This document shows positions 6,071 to 11,185 of a stretch of 11,185 nucleotides of DNA, piece by piece. A program made the translations under genes and the position numbers. This stretch comes from Candidatus Pelagibacter sp. TMED153. GTDB taxonomy: Bacteria > Pseudomonadota > Alphaproteobacteria > Pelagibacterales > Pelagibacteraceae. The stretch lies in assembly GCA_002169935.2 (NCBI GenBank), contig NHHC02000032.1:1-11185 (forward strand), written 5' to 3'. The notes below the pieces were generated by a model that saw only the letters and a list, made by a program, of their open reading frames with translations, made no database searches and was not told where the DNA came from. Numbering within the stretch: position 1 is the first letter of the stretch; every line of letters starts with the position of its first letter.

Positions 6071-7018
6071 CTAATATGAAGCCCTTCGTAATCGATCATT
6101 TATTGCTATACCAGGTCCTTTATTAGGTATTTTAACAACATAGATTTTTTTAAATTTTAAATTTCTTATTTTTCTAAAGGTTTTATATAAATTAGACGCA
6201 GCTTCTTTCAAGTCTGATTTTTTGCTTAGGTTAAAATAATTTGATTTATTCTTGTATTTTTTGCCAAAGGTAATAAAAGCGGAATTTTTATCAGCCTTTT
6301 TTTGATTTAGATATATTGGAATCCCAGGTGAATAATGTTTTTTTAGCATGCCAGGTGATCTAATTTTTGCATTTTTTTTTAAAGCACTAATTTTTAAAAA
6401 TTTATTAATAGCTCTATCTCCAATTATTCCAGGTCTTAAAATTTTTGGTTTTCCGATTAAACTAACTACTGTAGATTCAATTCCAATTTTAGAGTTTCCA
6501 CTGTTAATAATTATTTTAATTTTTTTTTTAAATTCCTCAGAAACATCCGAAGCATTCACAGGACTTATTCCAGAAGATAAATTGGCGCTAGGCATAGCCA
6601 AAGGAAAGTTAAGTTTTTTGAGAACAGACCTAGTAGTGCCATGACTAGGGAATCTTATTGCTACTGTATTTAATTTTGCTGTAACAGATGATTGAATTTT
6701 TGATATAATTTTTTTTCTTAAAACGAAAGTAATTGGTCCTGGACAAAATCTTTTATACAATTTATAGAAATTAACATTTAAAACTACATCTCTGTCTGCA
6801 TCTTTATAATTTAAATAATGAACAATTAATGGATTTTTTTTTGGTCTTTTTTTTAGACTATATATCTTTCGAATAGCTTTTTTTGAGTAAGCATTTCCTG
6901 CTAATCCATAAACTGTTTCAGTAGGTAAACCGACTACATTTCCTTTTTTCAAAATAGCAATAGATTTGAGCAGTGTTTTTTTGTTAAAAGAAAATATATT
7001 TGAATAGATATTTTTCAT
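6071..7018 (-). CDS. L-threonylcarbamoyladenylate synthase, full-length Sua5 type
   Basis: The enzyme makes threonylcarbamoyl-AMP from threonine, bicarbonate and ATP, the first step of the t6A37 modification of ANN-decoding tRNAs. At 315 residues it is the long Sua5 form rather than the short TsaC (about 190). The YrdC-like domain covers about residues 10-200, with LPTETVYGLA (31-40), KRPKKNPL (57-64), RFPSHGTTR (122-130), PSANLSSG (143-150) and STVVSL (182-187). A linker with SPGMLKKHYSPG (221-232) leads into the smaller C-terminal Sua5 domain, ending in the typical GPGIAINDRLRRAS (301-314). It is the first gene of the five-gene minus-strand operon, and a perfect TATAAT begins ten bases before its ATG, so its leader would be only a few bases. 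Combining a tRNA modification enzyme with a transporter and glycan genes in one transcript is probably a consequence of genome compaction rather than a functional link. Confidence 0.93.
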   Translation of the reverse strand: MKNIYSNIFSFNKKTLLKSIAILKKGNVVGLPTETVYGLAGNAYSKKAIRKIYSLKKRPKKNPLIVHYLNYKDADRDVVLNVNFYKLYKRFCPGPITFVLRKKIISKIQSSVTAKLNTVAIRFPSHGTTRSVLKKLNFPLAMPSANLSSGISPVNASDVSEEFKKKIKIIINSGNSKIGIESTVVSLIGKPKILRPGIIGDRAINKFLKISALKKNAKIRSPGMLKKHYSPGIPIYLNQKKADKNSAFITFGKKYKNKSNYFNLSKKSDLKEAASNLYKTFRKIRNLKFKKIYVVKIPNKGPGIAINDRLRRASY

Positions 7019-7033
7019 AATGTTATTATTATA
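7000..7033. promoter_or_regulatory. Compact divergent promoter between sua5-type gene and xseB
   Basis: Only 21 bases (7019-7039) separate the two divergent start codons. On the minus strand a perfect TATAAT lies at 7033-7028. On the plus strand TTGAAT (7000-7005) and TATTAT (7024-7029) are 18 bases apart, the former within the sua5 coding sequence. The two -10 boxes overlap, so both transcripts would be nearly leaderless and the two polymerases would compete. No convincing minus-strand -35 was found. The boxes are seen directly; promoter function is inferred. Confidence 0.4.
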
Positions 7034-7039
7034 AGGCTA

Positions 7040-7273
7040 ATGAAAAATGAAAATATTCCAGGTAACGTTAAAAGTAAATCATTAAAAGAAGCGAGAGATG
7101 AAATTAATGATATTTTAAATAAATTGGAAAGCAAAGACACCGATCTAGCTAGTTCTATCGATGATTATAAAAGGTTAATCCAATTAAATAATCATATTGA
7201 TGTGCTATTTAAGAAAAAAGTCAAAGAAATTTCATCAATTACAAAAGAAATAAAAAAAAATGATAAAAAATAG
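7040..7273 (+). CDS. xseB: Exodeoxyribonuclease VII small subunit
   Basis: This 77-residue, all-helical, charged protein fits the small subunit of exonuclease VII, which with XseA degrades single-stranded DNA in both directions into short oligonucleotides. The core is LKEARDEINDILNKLESKDTDLASSIDDYKRLIQLNNHIDVLFKKK (about 15-60), which matches the XseB pattern of a helix ending in LES.D.xLxxSIxxYxxGxxLxxxC, although some usual residues such as the glycine after the tyrosine are replaced. Length is normal for the family (60-80). The strongest support is context: xseB-ispA-dxs is a widely conserved gene order. It overlaps ispA by 14 bases. No xseA is in the window, so the large subunit must be encoded elsewhere. 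A nine-A tract sits near its 3' end at the ispA start. Confidence 0.87.
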   Translation: MKNENIPGNVKSKSLKEARDEINDILNKLESKDTDLASSIDDYKRLIQLNNHIDVLFKKKVKEISSITKEIKKNDKK

Positions 7274-8135
7274 ATTAATAAAAAATGCTAAAAAAATTGA
7301 TAAATTTTTAATCGACTATCTTAATAGACAAGATAAATCGTTACTAATAAACCCTATGAAGTATGGAGTTATATCTGGAGGAAAAAAAATAAGATCGACA
7401 GTTATACTGAGTGCAGGAAAAATATTTAATTTAGATCATAAAAAGTTGATTAACATTTGTGCTGCTGTTGAGTGTATTCATTCCTACTCTTTAATTCATG
7501 ATGATCTTCCGTGCATGGATGATGATTCAATAAGGAGAGGCAAACCAGCTGCACATATAAAATTTGGAGAAGCATCAGCTGTTTTAGCAGGCAATTCTTT
7601 ATTAACTTTAGCTTTTGAAATAATAGCTGACAAAAATTATTTGATAAATTCAAAATTAAAAAATGAAATTATAAAATCCCTAGCATTTTGTGCTGGGCAT
7701 ACTGGAATAGCTGGTGGCCAAGAACTTGACCTTAAATTTGAAAATAAAAAAAAAAGTTTAAAACAAATTATTTCCATGCAAAAGAAAAAAACAGGAAAAT
7801 TATTTAGTTTTTGTCTCTATGCAGTGGGAGTGTTATCAAAAAAAAACAATAAAGAAAAATTTTTTTTAAGTAATTTAGGGGAAGAAATTGGACTTTTATT
7901 TCAATTTGCAGATGATTTTTTAGATATTAAAGGTTCGAAGAAATTGATTGGAAAACCAATTAAAAAAGATAATAAAAAAGGAAAATCTACATTAATTAAT
8001 TTAATGGGATATGAAAAAGCAAACAAGTATGCAAATAATTTGAAAAAAAAAATATTGATTAAATTACAAAAACATGGAAAAAAAGCAGAAGAATTATCAG
8101 ATACCATTGAGTTTATTTTAGGTAGAAATTTTTAA
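7260..8135 (+). CDS. ispA: Polyprenyl synthase, farnesyl diphosphate synthase type
   Basis: This 291-residue trans-isoprenyl diphosphate synthase condenses IPP with DMAPP and GPP, giving farnesyl diphosphate for quinone side chains and undecaprenyl carriers. Motifs include GGKKIRS (40-46) for pyrophosphate binding, the first aspartate-rich motif DDLPCMDDD at 81-89 with the two-residue insertion of bacterial enzymes, GGQELDL (162-168), KTGKLF (177-182), and the second aspartate-rich motif DDFLD at 218-222. An aromatic residue (Tyr76) sits five places before the first motif, which in this family usually limits product length to C15, supporting FPP over GGPP. It overlaps xseB by 14 bases at its start and dxs by one base at its end (TAATG), so the three genes form one translationally coupled unit. 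Long lysine codon runs contain A-tracts up to ten bases (7746-7755), potential slippage or sequencing-error sites. Confidence 0.93.
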   Translation: MIKNRLIKNAKKIDKFLIDYLNRQDKSLLINPMKYGVISGGKKIRSTVILSAGKIFNLDHKKLINICAAVECIHSYSLIHDDLPCMDDDSIRRGKPAAHIKFGEASAVLAGNSLLTLAFEIIADKNYLINSKLKNEIIKSLAFCAGHTGIAGGQELDLKFENKKKSLKQIISMQKKKTGKLFSFCLYAVGVLSKKNNKEKFFLSNLGEEIGLLFQFADDFLDIKGSKKLIGKPIKKDNKKGKSTLINLMGYEKANKYANNLKKKILIKLQKHGKKAEELSDTIEFILGRNF

Positions 8136-10054
8136 TGACTAAACTAATTAGACAAATAAATTTTCCATCAGATTTAAGAAAATTTAATAAAGAACAACTT
8201 AAACAAATTTCCGGTGAATTAAGAGACGAATTAATCGATGTTGTTTCAGAAACAGGCGGGCATCTTGGAGCCGGTTTAGGTGTTGTAGAATTAACAGTGG
8301 CTTTACATTATGTTTTTGATACACCCAAAGATAAATTAGTTTGGGATGTAAGCCATCAAACCTATCCTCACAAAATTATCACAGGAAGAAAAGATAGAAT
8401 TAAGACTCTTAGAAAAGGAGGAGGATTATCTGGATTTACCAAAAGATCTGAGAGTGAATATGATCCATTTGGAGCAGCACATAGCTCAACATCAATTTCT
8501 TCAACTCTTGGTATGGCAGTAGCTAAAAAATTATCAAATAACAATAACAATGTAATTGCTGTCATAGGAGATGGCGCTATGAGTGCTGGTATGGCATATG
8601 AAGCTATGAATAATGCTGGAGCATTAAAATCTAAACTTATAGTGGTTCTTAATGATAATGACATGTCTATAGCAAAACCTGTTGGAGCTATGAGCAAGTA
8701 CTTGACAAAACTTTTATCTGGTAAATTATATTTTAGTTTAAGAGAAACAATTAAAATGGTTATTTCTGCTTTTTCAAAAAGATTTAGTCAAAAAGCAGGT
8801 AAAGCAGAAGACTTACTTAGAGGAATTGTAACTGGTGGAACTCTATTTAGTGAATTAGGTTTTTATTATGTAGGCCCTGTAGATGGACACGATATTGAAA
8901 ATTTAGTTGAAATATTAGAAAATGTTAAAAATTCAAATCATCAAGGGCCAATTTTAATACATGTTAGAACTCAAAAAGGAAAAGGGTACAAACCAGCTGA
9001 GGAATCAGGTGATAAATATCACGGAGTATCTAAATTTAATATAGCTACAGGTGAGCAAAACAAATCTAAATCAAACATTCCTTCTTACACTAAAGTTTTT
9101 GCTGAAACTTTAATAAAGCATGCAGAAAGAGACACTAAGATTATAGGAATTACAGGAGCTATGCCCTCAGGAACAGGCCTAAATTTGTTTGAAAAAAAAT
9201 TTCCAGATAGAACATTTGATGTTGGTATAGCGGAGCAACATGCTGTAACTTTTGCAGCAGGTTTAGCAACCGAGGGATATAAACCCTATGCTGCAATTTA
9301 TTCAACATTTCTACAGCGAGCTTATGATCAAGTAGTTCATGATGTTGCTATACAGTCATTACCAGTAAGATTTGCGATAGATAGAGCTGGCCTAGTCGGC
9401 GCAGATGGACCAACACACGCAGGCTCATTCGATATTACCTATCTATCTACTCTGCCTAATTTTGTTGTTATGGCAGCTAGCGATGAGTCAGAATTAGTGA
9501 AAATGATTAATACTTCTGTTCATATAAACGATCGCCCTTCAGCATTCAGGTATCCTCGAGGAAACGGGATTGGAGTAGAGATGCCCCCTATAGAAGAAGT
9601 TTTAGAAATTGGAAAAGGTAGAATTATCAAAGAAGGAAAAAGAGTTGCAATTTTAAACTTTGGAGCAAGAATGCAAGAATGCATCAAAGCCTCAGAAATA
9701 TTATCAAAAAAAGGAATAGATATTACGATTATCGATGCAAGATTTGTTAAGCCCTTAGATGAAAAATTAATTATCGAAATTGCTAATAATCACGAAGTTT
9801 TAATCTCAATCGAAGAAGGGTCAATAGGTGGATTTGGTTCTCACGTAATGCAATTTTTATCTGACAGAGGAGTTTTTGATAAAGGATTAAAATTTAGATC
9901 TATGATTTTACCTGATTTATTTATCGATCAAGATACTCCAGAAAAAATGTATGAGAAGGCTGGATTGGACAGTTTGTCAATTGTCAATAAAATTGAAGAG
10001 ACTTTAAATTCAAATATTATTTTAGCTAAGAATAAAAGCAAAATATCTAATTAA
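8135..10054 (+). CDS. dxs: 1-deoxy-D-xylulose-5-phosphate synthase
   Basis: DXS is the thiamine-diphosphate enzyme that joins pyruvate and glyceraldehyde 3-phosphate with loss of CO2, starting the MEP isoprenoid pathway; DXP also feeds thiamine and pyridoxal synthesis. At 639 residues it is full length. The ThDP domain shows GGHLGAGLG (41-49), [11 protein letters not shown] (70-80), [10 protein letters not shown] (113-122) and the GDG...N cofactor motif with Gly145-Asp146-Gly147 and Asn175. The transketolase pyrimidine domain carries the catalytic Glu367 in [30 protein letters not shown] (416-430), and [10 protein letters not shown]-terminal transketolase domain (about 500-620) includes [11 protein letters not shown] and [10 protein letters not shown]. 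Its ATG shares one base with the ispA stop, so flux into FPP and its DXP precursor are encoded together. The stop overlaps the convergent aroC stop by four bases, and no terminator separates them. Confidence 0.97.
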   Translation: MTKLIRQINFPSDLRKFNKEQLKQISGELRDELIDVVSETGGHLGAGLGVVELTVALHYVFDTPKDKLVWDVSHQTYPHKIITGRKDRIKTLRKGGGLSGFTKRSESEYDPFGAAHSSTSISSTLGMAVAKKLSNNNNNVIAVIGDGAMSAGMAYEAMNNAGALKSKLIVVLNDNDMSIAKPVGAMSKYLTKLLSGKLYFSLRETIKMVISAFSKRFSQKAGKAEDLLRGIVTGGTLFSELGFYYVGPVDGHDIENLVEILENVKNSNHQGPILIHVRTQKGKGYKPAEESGDKYHGVSKFNIATGEQNKSKSNIPSYTKVFAETLIKHAERDTKIIGITGAMPSGTGLNLFEKKFPDRTFDVGIAEQHAVTFAAGLATEGYKPYAAIYSTFLQRAYDQVVHDVAIQSLPVRFAIDRAGLVGADGPTHAGSFDITYLSTLPNFVVMAASDESELVKMINTSVHINDRPSAFRYPRGNGIGVEMPPIEEVLEIGKGRIIKEGKRVAILNFGARMQECIKASEILSKKGIDITIIDARFVKPLDEKLIIEIANNHEVLISIEEGSIGGFGSHVMQFLSDRGVFDKGLKFRSMILPDLFIDQDTPEKMYEKAGLDSLSIVNKIEETLNSNIILAKNKSKISN

Positions 10055-11133
10055 CCGCATTGTGCTCTATGCATTAATAAGTGATCAAGAATAACACAAC
10101 TTATCATCGCTTCTCCTATAGGTACTGCCCTAATTCCCACGCAAGGATCATGTCTTCCTTTAACTGAAATTTTAGTGTTTTTACCTTTTTTATCTATAGT
10201 TTCACGGTTAGTTAAAATTGAAGAAGTAGGTTTAACCGCAAAAGATGCAACAATATCTTGTCCTGAGGAAATGCCACCTAAGATTCCCCCAGCATGATTT
10301 GTTTTAAATTTAACTTTACCAGAACTTTTTCTAATCTCATCTGAATTTTCTTCACCACTTAAAAAAGCTGAATTCATACCTGACCCTATATTTACACCTT
10401 TAACTGCATTAATACTCATAAGAGCAGCAGCAATATCGGTATCTAATTTTGAGTAAATGGGAGCACCTAAACCAATAGGAATTCCAGATGCTCTTAATTC
10501 AATTATCGCTCCACAAGATGAACCAGCTTTTCTAACGGCTAAAAGATATTTTTCCCATAATTTTACAGATTGTTTGTCGGGACAAAAAAAAGGATTTTTC
10601 CTTATTTCAGTATCGTTCCAATTTTGTTTATCACATGACATTAATCCTAATTGGGTTACTGCTCCGACTACATTAAATTTTACACCTATAATTTTTTTTA
10701 AAACTGTTTTAGCAACTGCTCCTGCAGCAACTCTACAAGCAGTTTCTCTTGCTGACTGCCTGCCACCTCCTCTAAAATCTCTAATTCCATATTTTTTAAA
10801 ATAAGTATAATCTGCATGCCCGGGTCTAAATTTGTTTTTTATTGACTCGTAATCTCTAGATTTTTTATCCTCATTGTGAATTATTATAGAAATTGGTGTT
10901 CCAGTTGTTTTCCCTTCAAATACTCCTGAGAGAATAACTACTTTATCCGACTCTTTTCTTTGAGTGGTAAATTTAGACTGCCCCGGTCTACGTCTATTCA
11001 TATCTTTTTGTATATCTTGCTCAGATATAGCGATATTAGGAGGACAGCCATCAATTACACAGCCAATTGCAGGACCATGCGACTCTCCCCATGTAGTAAA
11101 TCTAAATATTTTTCCAAAAGTATTAAAAGACAT
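10051..11133 (-). CDS. aroC: Chorismate synthase
   Basis: Chorismate synthase removes phosphate from 5-enolpyruvylshikimate 3-phosphate in a reaction needing reduced FMN, the last common step to aromatic amino acids, folate and ubiquinone. The 360-residue length is normal. All three family signatures are visible: [17 protein letters not shown] (16-32), the long middle block beginning [22 protein letters not shown] (103-124) followed by [15 protein letters not shown], and [17 protein letters not shown] (337-353). The RRRPGQ segment at 47-52 and His106 in RPGHAD also match conserved active-site positions. There is no fused flavin reductase domain, so FMN reduction must be supplied by other proteins. 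The gene is transcribed toward dxs and overlaps its stop by four bases. Its promoter must lie in the short AT-rich spacer to the right, which probably also serves a divergent gene. Confidence 0.97.
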   Translation of the reverse strand: MSFNTFGKIFRFTTWGESHGPAIGCVIDGCPPNIAISEQDIQKDMNRRRPGQSKFTTQRKESDKVVILSGVFEGKTTGTPISIIIHNEDKKSRDYESIKNKFRPGHADYTYFKKYGIRDFRGGGRQSARETACRVAAGAVAKTVLKKIIGVKFNVVGAVTQLGLMSCDKQNWNDTEIRKNPFFCPDKQSVKLWEKYLLAVRKAGSSCGAIIELRASGIPIGLGAPIYSKLDTDIAAALMSINAVKGVNIGSGMNSAFLSGEENSDEIRKSSGKVKFKTNHAGGILGGISSGQDIVASFAVKPTSSILTNRETIDKKGKNTKISVKGRHDPCVGIRAVPIGEAMISCVILDHLLMHRAQCG

Positions 11134-11167
11134 AGTTATTTAATGTATAAATTATTTTATAGAATAT
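11134..11167. promoter_or_regulatory. Short divergent spacer upstream of aroC
   Basis: These 34 bases are almost pure A/T and separate the aroC ATG from a possible plus-strand ATG at 11168. Several -10-like hexamers are visible on both strands, for example TATAGA at 11156-11161 on plus and TATACA at 11138-11143 read on minus, but none has a convincing -35 within the window. Promoter function is inferred from position only. Confidence 0.3.
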
Positions 11168-11185
11168 ATGAATCAAAAAAATGGC
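11168..11185 (+). CDS. Possible start of a divergent gene, cut by window edge
   Basis: An ATG at 11168 opens six codons (MNQKNG) before the window ends. It is supported only by its position next to a divergent promoter-sized spacer in a genome with almost no empty DNA. The product cannot be identified. The frame may equally be a chance ATG. Confidence 0.25.

Noticed and set aside
8368..8697. Minus-strand open frame inside dxs
   Set aside because: It is fully contained in dxs, which has strong motif support throughout this interval, and it shows no family signature.
10457..10804. Plus-strand open frame inside aroC
   Set aside because: It is antisense to the conserved core of chorismate synthase and has no recognisable features of its own.

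Overview
This window is very AT-rich, gene-dense, and packed with short or overlapping gene junctions. Gene content and order (rluD-rpoH, xseB-ispA-dxs, aroC, a Sua5-type tRNA modification gene, tiny intergenic gaps) fit a streamlined marine alphaproteobacterium, most likely of the SAR11/Pelagibacterales group. That assignment is inferred from composition and protein character; no marker gene such as 16S is present.

Layout. Positions 1-1892 (minus strand) hold rpoH (heat-shock sigma factor, running off the left edge) downstream of rluD (23S rRNA pseudouridine synthase), probably one transcript. The next 200 bases contain no protein gene but are not empty. They hold a long imperfect inverted repeat with a tRNA-like 5' half, followed by an inverted repeat and T-tract that looks like an intrinsic terminator; together these make a candidate small RNA. 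Next come a good sigma70-type promoter and tRNA-Arg(UCG). A 2-oxoglutarate/Fe(II) oxygenase gene starts only 11 bases after the tRNA's encoded CCA.

Positions 3047-7018 (minus strand) form a tightly coupled five-gene operon. In transcription order it reads sua5/tsaC-type threonylcarbamoyl-AMP synthase, an ABC ATPase, an ABC-2 type permease, a second 2OG/Fe(II)-type oxygenase and a GT17-like glycosyltransferase. Every junction either abuts or overlaps. The last two genes, together with the convergent first oxygenase, look like an accessory glycan-modification module inserted between tRNA-Arg and the transporter; the ABC-2 exporter could move its product, but this is inference.

Positions 7040-10054 (plus strand) are xseB-ispA-dxs: exonuclease VII small subunit, farnesyl diphosphate synthase, and DXP synthase (first step of the MEP isoprenoid pathway). 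dxs overlaps convergently by 4 bases with aroC (chorismate synthase, minus strand). A short divergent spacer follows aroC's start, and a possible next gene begins at the right edge.

The most interesting parts are the candidate small RNA at about 1915-2036, the tRNA-adjacent oxygenase/GT17/oxygenase cluster, and a 21-base divergent control region between sua5 and xseB. No insertion sequence, CRISPR array or phage gene was seen.
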